This document shows, in pieces, positions 13,393 through 22,711 of a stretch of 64,000 nucleotides of DNA. The DNA is taken from assembly GCF_003697165.2 (NCBI RefSeq), contig NZ_CP033092.2:4588001-4652000 (forward strand), written 5' to 3'. The notes under the pieces were generated by a model that worked only from the letters and a program-made list of their open reading frames with translations, was not told the DNA's origin and did not search any database. The position numbers and the translations under genes were made by a program. Source of the DNA: Escherichia coli DSM 30083 = JCM 1649 = ATCC 11775 (lineage in GTDB: Bacteria > Pseudomonadota > Gammaproteobacteria > Enterobacterales > Enterobacteriaceae). Every line of letters begins with the position of its first letter. The stretch's first letter is position 1.

Positions 13393-13721
13393 CGGCTATT
13401 CCTTTATTCACTTATAAACAGGCTAATTAACGGATTTTATTGATGGTATAAATACAAATAACTCATCAATATAAAATATTTATATATTTGTTTTATAAGA
13501 AGATTTCATAAAGACAATAACAAAAAAGCACGCTTCGGCAAGATAAAACTATCAGCCATAAGAAAAAGCGATTAATAGTGAATAAATAAAATAAGAAGGA
13601 GGAAGACAAAGCAAAGGCCGCTCACGATATAGCCAGATAAATGACGGGGATCAATTGGCTTACCCGCGATAAAATGTTACCATTCTGTTGCTTTTATGTA
13701 TAAGAACAGGTAAGCCCTACC
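13393..13721. other. divergent intergenic region between the M20 amidohydrolase and sthA
   Basis: This 329-bp interval is strongly AT-rich from about 13430 to 13600 and holds no open frame of note. It must contain the promoters of both cassette 1 (minus strand) and sthA (plus strand). The sthA-proximal 120 bp look like the K-12 upstream region, so the left junction of the insertion probably lies within the AT-rich part. I see no clear direct repeat at the edges. Confidence 0.6.
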
Positions 13722-15122
13722 ATGCCACATTCCTACGATTACGATGCCATAGTAATAGGTTCCGGCCCCGGCGGCGAAGGCGCTGCGATGGGCCTGGTTA
13801 AGCAAGGTGCGCGCGTCGCAGTTATCGAGCGTTATCAAAATGTTGGCGGCGGTTGCACCCACTGGGGCACCATCCCGTCGAAAGCTCTCCGTCACGCCGT
13901 CAGCCGCATTATAGAATTCAATCAAAACCCACTATACAGCGACCATTCCCGACTGCTCCGCTCTTCTTTTGCCGATATCCTTAACCATGCCGATAACGTG
14001 ATTAATCAACAAACGCGCATGCGTCAGGGATTTTACGAACGTAATCACTGTGAAATATTGCAGGGGAACGCTCGCTTTGTTGATGAGCATACGTTGGCGC
14101 TGGATTGCCCGGACGGCAGCGTCGAAACACTAACTGCTGAAAAATTTGTTATTGCCTGCGGCTCTCGTCCATATCATCCAACAGATGTTGATTTCACCCA
14201 TCCACGCATTTATGACAGCGACTCAATTCTTAGCATGCACCACGAACCGCGCCATGTACTTATTTACGGTGCTGGAGTGATCGGCTGTGAATATGCGTCG
14301 ATCTTCCGCGGTATGGATGTAAAAGTGGATCTGATCAACACCCGCGATCGCCTGCTGGCATTTCTCGATCAAGAGATGTCAGATTCTCTCTCCTATCACT
14401 TCTGGAACAGTGGCGTAGTGATTCGTCACAACGAAGAGTACGAGAAGATCGAAGGCTGTGACGACGGTGTGATCATGCATCTGAAGTCGGGTAAAAAACT
14501 GAAAGCTGACTGTCTGCTCTATGCCAACGGTCGCACCGGTAATACCGATTCGCTGGCGTTACAGAACATTGGGCTGGAAACTGACAGTCGCGGACAGCTG
14601 AAGGTCAACAGCATGTATCAGACCGCACAGCCGCACGTTTACGCGGTGGGCGACGTGATTGGTTATCCGAGCCTGGCGTCGGCAGCCTATGACCAGGGGC
14701 GCATTGCCGCGCAGGCGCTGGTGAAAGGTGAAGCCACCGCACATCTGATTGAAGATATCCCTACCGGCATTTACACCATCCCGGAAATCAGCTCTGTAGG
14801 CAAAACCGAACAGCAGCTGACCGCGATGAAAGTGCCATATGAAGTGGGCCGCGCCCAGTTTAAACATCTGGCACGTGCACAAATCGTCGGCATGAACGTG
14901 GGCACGCTGAAAATTTTGTTCCATCGGGAAACAAAAGAGATTCTGGGTATTCACTGCTTTGGCGAGCGCGCTGCCGAAATTATTCATATCGGTCAGGCGA
15001 TTATGGAACAGAAAGGTGGCGGCAACACTATTGAGTACTTCGTCAACACCACCTTTAACTACCCGACGATGGCGGAAGCCTATCGGGTAGCTGCGCTAAA
15101 TGGCTTAAACCGCCTGTTTTAA
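13722..15122 (+). CDS. sthA: soluble pyridine nucleotide transhydrogenase
   Basis: SthA (UdhA) is a cytoplasmic FAD enzyme that moves reducing equivalents mainly from NADPH to NAD+. The 466-residue length equals the E. coli protein. The N-terminal FAD motif GSGPGGEGAAMG and the former redox-active site GGGCTHWGTIPSKALRH are visible. As is normal for this family, only one cysteine of the disulfide-reductase pair is kept. The NAD-binding GAGVIGCEYASIF and second FAD motif VYAVGDVIGYP follow. It converges with oxyR, overlapping its 3' end by 18 bp. Confidence 0.97.
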   Translation: MPHSYDYDAIVIGSGPGGEGAAMGLVKQGARVAVIERYQNVGGGCTHWGTIPSKALRHAVSRIIEFNQNPLYSDHSRLLRSSFADILNHADNVINQQTRMRQGFYERNHCEILQGNARFVDEHTLALDCPDGSVETLTAEKFVIACGSRPYHPTDVDFTHPRIYDSDSILSMHHEPRHVLIYGAGVIGCEYASIFRGMDVKVDLINTRDRLLAFLDQEMSDSLSYHFWNSGVVIRHNEEYEKIEGCDDGVIMHLKSGKKLKADCLLYANGRTGNTDSLALQNIGLETDSRGQLKVNSMYQTAQPHVYAVGDVIGYPSLASAAYDQGRIAAQALVKGEATAHLIEDIPTGIYTIPEISSVGKTEQQLTAMKVPYEVGRAQFKHLARAQIVGMNVGTLKILFHRETKEILGIHCFGERAAEIIHIGQAIMEQKGGGNTIEYFVNTTFNYPTMAEAYRVAALNGLNRLF

Positions 15123-16022
15123 CACTTTATCGAAATGGCCATCCATTCTTGCGCGGATGGCCTCTGCCAGCTGCTCATAGCGGCTGCGCAGCGGTGAGCC
15201 AGGACGATAAACCAGGCCAATAGTGCGGCGTGGTTCCGGCTTAATGCACGGCAGATAAACAACCCCATCGCGTTTGCGTTCCGGCGGCACAGCCAGCGCA
15301 GGCAGTAAAGTGATCCCGCTACCTGCCGCCACCATGTTGCGCAGAGTTTCCAGGCTGGTCGCGCGGAAGTGTGTATCTTCATCCGCCCCGGCTTCAAAAC
15401 AGAAACCCATTGCCTGATCGCGCAAACAGTGACCATCTTCCAGCATCAGCAGTTTTTCCCCTGCCAGATCGGCCATCGGTACGCATTCGCGGTTCGCCCA
15501 CGGGTGGTCTTCATAGATAGCCAGCAACATTGGCTCATCAAACAACGGCACTTCAATGAATGCTTCGCTCTCTTTCACCAGCGCGAGGATCACGCAATCG
15601 AGTTTGCCGCTGTCCAGTTGCGCCAGTAACTGGTGGGTCTGTGCTTCATGCAGATACATTTCCAGCTTTGGAAAGGTCTGGTGCAGCATCGGGATAATAT
15701 GCGGTAGCAGGTACGGTCCAACCGTGGGAATCAAACCAATATGCAGCGGCCCGGACATCGTCTCGCCCTGCTGGCTTGCCATCTCTTTAAGGACTTTCAC
15801 CTCACGCAGTACGGTACGCGCCTGATCCACCAGCAGCATTCCCGCCTGGGTGAACAACACTTTACGGCTGGTCCGCTCCAGCAACATCACGCCCAACTCA
15901 TCTTCCAGCTTACGAATTTGCCCGCTAAGCGTCGGCTGGCTAACGTGGCAGGAATCTGCCGCACGCCGAAAATGGCGGTGTTCGGCCAATGCCACCAGGT
16001 ACTCAAGATCACGAATATTCAT
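15105..16022 (-). CDS. oxyR: peroxide-sensing LysR-type regulator
   Basis: OxyR activates katG, ahpCF, oxyS and other genes when peroxide forms an intramolecular disulfide. The 305-residue protein has the LysR winged helix at residues 1-60 (HFRRAADSCHVSQPTLSGQIRKL) and the redox pair in GHCLRDQAMGFC (Cys199 and Cys208). The start MNIRDLEYL is used; an in-frame extension to 16067 runs into the divergent oxyS promoter region. A target gene, katG, lies in the same window. Confidence 0.97.
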   Translation of the reverse strand: MNIRDLEYLVALAEHRHFRRAADSCHVSQPTLSGQIRKLEDELGVMLLERTSRKVLFTQAGMLLVDQARTVLREVKVLKEMASQQGETMSGPLHIGLIPTVGPYLLPHIIPMLHQTFPKLEMYLHEAQTHQLLAQLDSGKLDCVILALVKESEAFIEVPLFDEPMLLAIYEDHPWANRECVPMADLAGEKLLMLEDGHCLRDQAMGFCFEAGADEDTHFRATSLETLRNMVAAGSGITLLPALAVPPERKRDGVVYLPCIKPEPRRTIGLVYRPGSPLRSRYEQLAEAIRARMDGHFDKVLKQAV

Positions 16023-16117
16023 TATCCATCCTCCATTGCCACGATAGTTCGCGGCGATAGGTAGCATAGCAACGAACGATTATCCCTATCAAGCATTCTG
16101 ACTGATAATTGCTCACA

Positions 16118-16226
16118 GAAACGGAGCGGCACCTCTTTTAACCCTTGAAGTCACTGCCCGTTTCGAGAGTTTCTCAACTCGAATAACTAAAGCCAACGTG
16201 AACTTTTGCGGATCTCCAGGATCCGC
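16118..16226 (+). ncRNA. oxyS: OxyS small regulatory RNA
   Basis: The 109-nt sequence starts gaaacggagcggcacctc and ends with the terminator hairpin gcggatctccaggatccgc followed by eight Ts. It matches E. coli OxyS as remembered, including the internal loops ccctt and gagagtttctcaactcg. It is divergent from oxyR and made under peroxide stress. It acts with Hfq on targets such as fhlA and rpoS. In K-12 the next gene downstream is argH; here cassette 2 intervenes. Confidence 0.96.
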
Positions 16227-16273
16227 TTTTTTTTATTCTACAGGCCCACAGCAAGAGAGCCTGATAGTAACGG

Positions 16274-17557
16274 TTACTCAATCCGATCTTTGACAATAAA
16301 GAAGTAACACAGCGCCCCGGTGAACGTCACACAGGCCGCGATAACCAGCGCCAGATTAAACGAGTGTGTGGTATCCACGACCCAACCGGTTACGATCGGA
16401 GCAAAGGAAGCAAAAACAAAACTGCCAAAGTTTTGAATCCCGGCGATGGAAGCCACTTTTGTTTCTGACACCATCACCTGCACCAGCCCCCATGCAGATG
16501 TTCCCGCGAAATGCACGCAGAACAGCGCCATTGAGATAAACGCTACCGCCTGGGCTGGCGAGGAAGATTGCACGACCAGCAACGTGCCTAATGCCGACAT
16601 CATCAAACCGCAGACAATCGCCGTTTTACGCGTCTTCGCCAGGTCATAGCCTTTTTTCGCCAGCCGATCGACAACAATACCGTTAACCCACATCCCGACC
16701 GCCGCCGCGAGGAAAGGAATTGCCGCCACCCAACCGGTTTTCGCCAGACTGAAACCTTGTTCGGCCTACAAATAACCGGGTAACCACGCGATGTAGAGCC
16801 AACCGGTATAATTGACGCCAGAGAAACCTAAAATCATCCCCCAGGTTGTCCGATGCTTAAACAGCGCCAGCCACTCGCTAAATTGTAACTGTGGACGCGG
16901 TTTAACCGGCGCGGAGAGATATGTCCGTTCTTCCTCGGTCAGGACAAACTGCGCCCGGTTGCGATACCACGCGTACCAACAGATCCCAACCAGAATCCCT
17001 GCTACGCCGATGATGACAAACATCGTCCGCCAGCCCCATGCCAGTTGCATCAATACAAGAGCAGGAGGCGCGATAGCCTGACCGATAACGGTAGATGAGT
17101 TAAAAATCCCCAGCGCCGTGCCGCGTTCTTTTTGCGCATACCAGTCGGTGATCGACTTTACTCCCGCAGGCATAAATGGCGCTTCGCCAATACCCAGACC
17201 GATACGCATTAAAATAAAGTGGCTAAAAGAATTAACCATTCCTGTTAATGCCTGCATTAATGACCAGAATATTAAGCCTGCGCCTAACACTATTCGTGGG
17301 CCAAAGCGGTCTAGCAAAATACCGGAAGGAAGTTGTGAAAAACCATAAGACAGAGAAAATGCAGAAAGCAAAACACCAAACTCGGTAGCGGATAATCCTA
17401 ACTCGCCACGAATTGCTTCACCTGCCACGCTCAATGACGAACGGTCGAGAAAATTAACGATCCCCGCCATAAATAATAAAACCAGGGTCACTGTCTGAAT
17501 ACGACGAATCCGTTGCGGTTTATTACCCGCAACACTGGTTGACACATCAACGTCCAT
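16274..17557 (-). pseudogene. ACS-family sugar-acid MFS transporter, interrupted by an in-frame amber stop
   Basis: Two ORFs (17557-16766 and 16729-16274) lie in the same frame, separated only by a TAG codon at 16768-16766. Read through, they give one 427-codon protein of the anion:cation symporter family (galactonate, glucarate and hexuronate carriers), with twelve membrane helices. Typical features are the N-terminal segment NFLDRSSLSVAG, the loop LLDRFGPRIVLG and the helix-4 stretch GLGIGEAPFMPAG. The stop falls after LPGYL, between about helices 7 and 8, where the usual residue would be Gln or Glu. A ribosome site (aaggag) precedes ATG 17557. The gene follows the RspA-like dehydratase by 66 nt. 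There is no selenocysteine or other recoding signal, so inactivation is the simple reading. Confidence 0.88.
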
Positions 17558-17623
17558 TTTTAGCTCCTTGAGCGGAATTAATCGATTTGATGAATATTCA
17601 GAAAATAATTAAGCGAACCGCTA

Positions 17624-18838
17624 TTACCAGTTCCACAATGTGCCATCTTCCAGTCGTGCGACGGGGAGATACGCCGGGTCATACGGATATTTCGCCGCCA
17701 GTTTCTCATCGAAAGAAATACCCAGCCCCGGTTCATCGCCTGGGTGCATATAACCTTCATCGAAGCGCCAGCTGTGCGGGAAGACTTCAAACATTTGTTC
17801 GGAATAGCCCATGTACTCCTGAACGCCAAAGTTTGGCACCCAGAGGTCAAAATGCAGCGCCGCCGCATGACAAACAGGCGATAAATCTGAAGGGCCATGC
17901 GAACCGGTACGTACCTGATAAAGCGATGCAAAATCGACAATCCGTCGCATCCCGGTAATGCCGCCTGCATGGGTAATCGTCGTGCGAATATAGTCAATCA
18001 GCTGCTCTTCGATTAACTGTTTGCAGTCCCAGATACTGTTAAACACTTCACCGACCGCAATCGGCGTCACGGTATGCTGGCGAATCAGACGAAAACATTC
18101 CTGGTTCTCGGCAGGCGTCGGATCTTCCATCCAGAACAGGCGGTAATCCTCAATGCTCCTCCCAAAGCGCGCCGCTTCGATGGGGGTCAGGCGATGGTGC
18201 ATGTCATGCAACAGATGTTCGTTAAAACCGAACTTATTACGCACCGCTTCAAATAACTTCGGCGTAAAATCGAGATACTTTTCTGAAGACCACAACTGCT
18301 CTTCTGGCCACAGGCCTTTGGTTGCTGGTTCATACGCCAGTCCTTTGCCCTTCGCCAGACCATAGGTGGTTTGCATACCCGGTACACCACACTGCACACG
18401 AATCGCCTTAAAGCCCATCTGCTGGTGCTTTGCATAGTCTTCAAGGACTTCATCAATCGTCCGCCCGGTGGTGTGGCAATAAACCATCACGCCTTCACGA
18501 GAAGCGCCACCAAGCAGTTGATACAATGGCATATTTGCCGCTTTAGCTTTGATATCCCACAACGCCATATCAATGGCAGAAATGGCCGACATCGTGACGG
18601 GACCACGTCGCCAGTAAGCTCCTTTATAAAAGAATTGCCAGATATCTTCGATACGGCTGGCATCGCGGCCAATTAATTGAGGACAAAGATGATCTTTCAG
18701 ATAAGAAGCGACCGACAATTCGCGACCATTTAACGTGGCATCTCCTAATCCACAAAGTCCGCTTTCAGTGGTTATTTTAAGCGTAACGAAATTACGCCCG
18801 GGACAAGTAACAAAAACATCCACAGCAATAATTTTCAT
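17624..18838 (-). CDS. RspA-like / D-mannonate dehydratase family protein (enolase superfamily)
   Basis: A 404-residue cytoplasmic enzyme, nearly co-linear with E. coli RspA and the ManD group of sugar-acid dehydratases. From memory it is highly similar to RspA, yet it is not at the rspAB locus, so it is a paralog. Visible landmarks are WRRGPVTMSAISAIDMALWD, the HTTGRT segment, the metal ligands in DMHHRL, WMEDPTP and AVGEVFNS, and the C terminus LEDGTLWNW. The start MKIIAVDVF is chosen because RspA starts there; the frame extends to 18898. It heads a two-gene operon with the broken ACS transporter, suggesting uptake and dehydration of an aldonic or uronic acid. RspA-type enzymes often have weak or unknown activity, so the substrate is open. 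Confidence 0.88.
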   Translation of the reverse strand: MKIIAVDVFVTCPGRNFVTLKITTESGLCGLGDATLNGRELSVASYLKDHLCPQLIGRDASRIEDIWQFFYKGAYWRRGPVTMSAISAIDMALWDIKAKAANMPLYQLLGGASREGVMVYCHTTGRTIDEVLEDYAKHQQMGFKAIRVQCGVPGMQTTYGLAKGKGLAYEPATKGLWPEEQLWSSEKYLDFTPKLFEAVRNKFGFNEHLLHDMHHRLTPIEAARFGRSIEDYRLFWMEDPTPAENQECFRLIRQHTVTPIAVGEVFNSIWDCKQLIEEQLIDYIRTTITHAGGITGMRRIVDFASLYQVRTGSHGPSDLSPVCHAAALHFDLWVPNFGVQEYMGYSEQMFEVFPHSWRFDEGYMHPGDEPGLGISFDEKLAAKYPYDPAYLPVARLEDGTLWNW

Positions 18839-19241
18839 TATTGCAATCTCCTGTATTGTAAATAGACACTTCAAACTTAATTTTACGCCTACTACCATAC
18901 AAGAGAGAAAAGGTGATTATTCAACCGTGATCACATTAAAAATAAAAATTTCTACCGAGGAGAAAAAACACCCTCAAAAACCACCTGAATAATTAGCCAT
19001 TATCGTTAAAACAACACGTTAAATAATCACATAACAAACTCCATTAATCATTAAAAATGAACACAGCAATAGAAATGAATTATATTCAATTAATTAAAGT
19101 ATGTATTGGCTGATGTATTGAAAATATAATTTTTATGGGGAGAGTGAAGGTAAAGAAGACGCAAGAATAAAAAGGAATGTGACAAATAATGGTTCTGGTT
19201 GGGCGTTAAATTTAAGGTCACCAGAATGCTGACAAATTTCT

Positions 19242-19273
19242 GCCTGATGCGGCGTAAACGCCTTATCCGCCTA
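19242..19273. repeat. REP element
   Basis: The sequence gcctgatgcggcgtaaacgc followed by cttatccgcctac is a typical Escherichia REP palindrome. It sits between the argH end and cassette 2. Confidence 0.8.
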
Positions 19274-19322
19274 CGAAGTGTCACACTTTGTAGGCGTGGT
19301 AAGCTCCCCATTTTCAGGGGAG
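19268..19322 (-). terminator. argCBH operon terminator hairpins
   Basis: Two hairpins follow argH on the minus strand. The first is gctcccc / ggggagc around attttca (19302-19322). The second is cgcctac / gtaggcg around an imperfect stem (19268-19296). The first lies 13 nt after the argH stop and is the likely transcription end. Confidence 0.7.
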
Positions 19323-19335
19323 CAATATAAACAAA

Positions 19336-20709
19336 TTACCCCAACCGCGCCTGCGCAAAAGCAATCGCCTGCGCCACCTGTTGCGGTGAGACACCGCCTT
19401 TTGCTGCACGCTTGTCGAGGCACGATTGCAGCGACAGAATCGGATAGACATCTTCGCCAATCACCTGGCTGAATTTCTGCAACTCACTGAGCGGCAGATC
19501 TTCCAACGCTTTGCCCTGACGAATGGCTTCCACCACAGCTTCACCCACAATATGGTGCGCCTCGCGGAACGGTACGCCTTTCGCCACCAGATAATCCGCC
19601 AGTTCAGTAGCGTTGGCGTAACCCTGCTGCGCCGCTTCCTGGCAACGCGGACGTTTCACCTGAATGCCGTCCAGCACCAGCGCCGCCATATGCAGGCAGT
19701 CCAGCCAGGTATCGAGCGCGTCGAACAGACCTTCTTTGTCTTCCTGCATATCTTTGTTGTAAGCCAGCGGCAAACCTTTCAGCGTCATCATCATGCCGGT
19801 TAACGCCCCCTGCACCCGACCGCATTTACCGCGAATCAGCTCCAGCGCATCCGGGTTTTTCTTCTGCGGCATTAATGATGAACCGGAAGTCACGCGGTCC
19901 GAAAGCTCCACAAACCCCGCTTCGCCGGTGTTAAAGAAAATCAGATCTTCAGCAAAACGCGACAGATGCACCATGCCGATAGCGGCAGCAGAAAGCAGTT
20001 CCAGCACATGATCACGGTCAGAAACGCTGTCGAGACTGTTACGGGTCGCTGAAGCAAAGCCCAGCCAGCCTGCTAACTGTTCACGATCGATTTCATAGGC
20101 CGTTCCTGCCAGTGCGCCACAGCCTAGCGGGCTGACATCCAGACGCTTAAGCGCGTCCTGCAAACGGCTTTCATCACGCGCCAGCATCTCAACGTAGGCC
20201 AGGCACCAGTGAGCGAACGTCACCGGCTGGGCGCGTTGCAGGTGAGTGTAACCCGGCATCACCGCGTCCTGATTGTTCTGCGCGGTCTCGACCAGAGCGG
20301 ATTGTAACTGCCGGTTAGCCGTCAGCAACTCGCTAACGGTATCTTTGCACCACAGTTTCAGGTCAGTTGCTACCTGATCATTACGGCTACGCCCGGTATG
20401 CAGTTTTTTGCCTAACTGACCCACTTTGTCGATCAGTTTGCCTTCCACCCAGCTATGGATATCTTCGGCGTCGCTTTCAAGGATTTGTTGTGGCCTGGCG
20501 CGAACATCCTCCAGCAGCACGTTCAGCGCCTCTTCCAGTTGCGCCTGCTCTTCTGCGGTTAACACGCCGACCGTTACCAGGGCTTTGGACCAGGCCACAG
20601 AGCCAACAATATCCTGCTCCGCCAGACGGTAATCAAAGCGCAGTGAGTCGTTGAATTGTTTGAACCGTTGATCTGCTGCCTGGGTAAAACGCCCGCCCCA
20701 AAGTGCCAT
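19336..20709 (-). CDS. argH: argininosuccinate lyase
   Basis: ArgH splits argininosuccinate to arginine and fumarate, the last step of arginine synthesis. The 457-residue length matches the E. coli enzyme. The superfamily signature loop [12 protein letters not shown] with the catalytic serine is at about residues 278-289, and [13 protein letters not shown] is near 106-118. It is the last gene of argCBH on this strand, 60 nt after argB. Transcription is repressed by ArgR at the operator before argC. Confidence 0.97.
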
Positions 20710-20769
20710 AACTCTGTTTCCTTATTTTGAAATTCAATGCCGGAAAGCTGCGCCTCCGGCCAACAAAAC

Positions 20770-21546
20770 TTAAGCTAAAATCCGCGTACCCATCGGCATA
20801 CCGTTAAACAGTGCCGGAAGCTGTTCCGCATGACGCCAGGAGGCGATATCTACCGGACGGCCCAACGTGCGCGCAGCATCCAGCGCCGCGTTCACTTTCA
20901 CAATCATGCCGTCAGTAATAATGCCCTGCTCAATCAGTTGTTCTGCTTTCGCGGCGGTCATTTCGGCAATACGTTGCCCTTTGCCGTCGAGAATGCCGCT
21001 GACGTCAGAGAGCAAAATCAGATCCGCGCCCAGCGTTGCCGCCAGCGCCGTCGCCGCCTGGTCGGCATTGACGTTCATCAGTTGCCCTTCGTCTGTTACG
21101 CCAATGGAGCTGACCACCGGCAGATAACCGTTCTCCAGCAAGCTGTTGATAAGCTTAGGCGAACCTGGCTGCGCCAGTCCAACATGGCCTAACTCTTCAT
21201 CAAGCTGGGTCACTTTGACGCTGTCGCCGTCACCGAGAAACAAACCTACGGCCGCAATCTGATGCTTCTTCGCCCATGCCAGCAGGGTTTTATTTGCCGT
21301 TCCCGCCAGTGCTCCGGTGATAATGTCTATCTGATCCGCAGGCGTCACCCGCAGGCCATTTTTCTTTTTCACCGGCAGATTCAGCCCTTTCATCAGCTCA
21401 TCCACCACGCAACCGCCGCCGTGCACAATCACCAGCGGACGCTGATGTGACTCGCGATAATTCACCAGTGCGCTAAACAGACGTTCCAGCGCCTCTTCAC
21501 TATCCAGCAGTACGCCACCCAGTTTGATAATTAATGGATTCATCAT
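20770..21546 (-). CDS. argB: acetylglutamate kinase
   Basis: ArgB phosphorylates N-acetyl-L-glutamate, the second step of arginine synthesis. The 258-residue protein starts [15 protein letters not shown], with the kinase glycine loop [12 protein letters not shown] at about residues 40-51. The phosphate-binding lysines are in KLGG and in the C-terminal [11 protein letters not shown] segment. The frame extends upstream to 21579 through the end of argC, but the MNPL start is the conserved one. It starts 7 nt after argC ends, consistent with one transcript. Confidence 0.97.
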
Positions 21547-21553
21547 TGCACCC

Positions 21554-22558
21554 TTAAATAAGAGACTGCGTTTCCGCATAGCCGAAACGAATATTGGCGC
21601 ACTGCACCGCTTGTGCCGCCGCGCCTTTCAGTAAGTTGTCTTCGGTCGCCACAATAATCAGATGCTCGCCCTGAACGGCAAAACCGATATCGCAGAATGG
21701 CAGTCCAACGACATTTTTCAGCGCCGGAACGCCTTTGTCATACAGCCGCATCAGTGGTTTATGGGCATACGCCTGCTGTAACGCTTGCGCCACTTGCACC
21801 TGGCTCACACCCGGTTTCAGGCGGCAGGTAATGGTTTCGAGAATGCCGCGCGGGAAATTGCCCAGATGCGGGGTGAAGATAACGTCAGCACCGAGGTGTG
21901 TGGCGATCTCTGGTTGATGGCGATGGGTAAAGACGCCATACGGTTGCAGGCTAACTTCACAAAAACTATTTGAAATCGCTGCCTTACGTCCTGCACCGCT
22001 CACGCCGCTGGTGGCGTTGATCACCGGCCACTGATTGAGGTCAAGAAGATCGGCATCAATCAACGGTTTCAGCGCCAGCTGTGCTGCCGTCGGATAACAG
22101 CCTGGCACGGCAATCAAGTTCGCTTCTTTTAATTTATTACCGCACCACTCCGCCAGACCGTAGGCTGCCTGTTCCAGCAGTTCCGGGTATTGATGGGTAA
22201 AGCCGTAATATTTTTCATAGAAGGCGACATCGTTAACACGAAACGCGCCGGAAAGGTCGAACACCACACAGCCTGCTTCAAGAAATTGCGGCGCTAAATC
22301 GTGGCTGACTTCATGGGCGGTGGCGAGAAACACCACGTCCACCCCTGGGCTAAACTCGCTGATATCCGACATCGGCTGCAACGGCAGATCAACGATGCCT
22401 TTTAGCTGCGGATGCAAATCGGAGATTAACTTTCCCGCATCATTGCTTTGCGCTGAAACAGTCAAAGCGGTTATGTTCATATGCGGATGGCGATTTACAT
22501 AGGTCACTAGCTCTGCGCCAGCGTAGCCGCTGGCACCCACAATCAGCGTATTCAACAT
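21554..22558 (-). CDS. argC: N-acetyl-gamma-glutamyl-phosphate reductase
   Basis: ArgC reduces N-acetylglutamyl phosphate to the semialdehyde with NADPH, the third arginine step. The 334-residue protein has the dinucleotide motif [12 protein letters not shown] at residues 7-18 and the catalytic cysteine in [13 protein letters not shown] (about Cys154). It is the first gene of the argCBH operon and is divergent from argE across a 153-bp operator region. Confidence 0.97.
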
Positions 22559-22646
22559 CGGGGCTATTCACCTTCTTATGTCTGGTTGCCAGGTTAAACG
22601 TAAAACATTCACCTTACGGCTGGTGGGTTTTATTACGCTCAACGTT

Positions 22647-22688
22647 AGTGTATTTTTATTCATAAATACTGCATGAATATTGATACTA
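22647..22688. promoter_or_regulatory. ArgR operator (two ARG boxes) between argC and argE
   Basis: Two 18-bp boxes related to wnTGAATwwwwATTCAnw lie side by side: gtgtatttttattcataa (22648-22665) and gcatgaatattgatacta (22671-22688). They sit in the divergent argE/argCBH control region, where ArgR with arginine represses both directions in E. coli. Confidence 0.85.
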
Positions 22689-22711
22689 TCATGACCAGAG
22701 GTGTGTCAACA

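Larger units (their letters stand above)
18839..19335. other. intergenic region upstream of the RspA-like gene, downstream of argH
   Basis: From about 18890 to 19140 the sequence is very AT-rich with no supported gene, and it should hold the cassette 2 promoter. The right part carries a REP-type element and two hairpins near the argH 3' end, described separately. The cassette boundary probably lies in the AT-rich part. Confidence 0.55.

Noticed and set aside
16766..16768. Possible programmed recoding (selenocysteine or pyrrolysine) at the transporter stop
   Set aside because: The codon is TAG, not TGA, no pyrrolysine machinery is expected in Escherichia, and family members have an ordinary residue there.
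18918..18940. CRP-like sequence cgtgatcacatt upstream of the RspA-like gene
   Set aside because: The half-sites overlap without the 6-bp spacer, so it does not form a CRP core.
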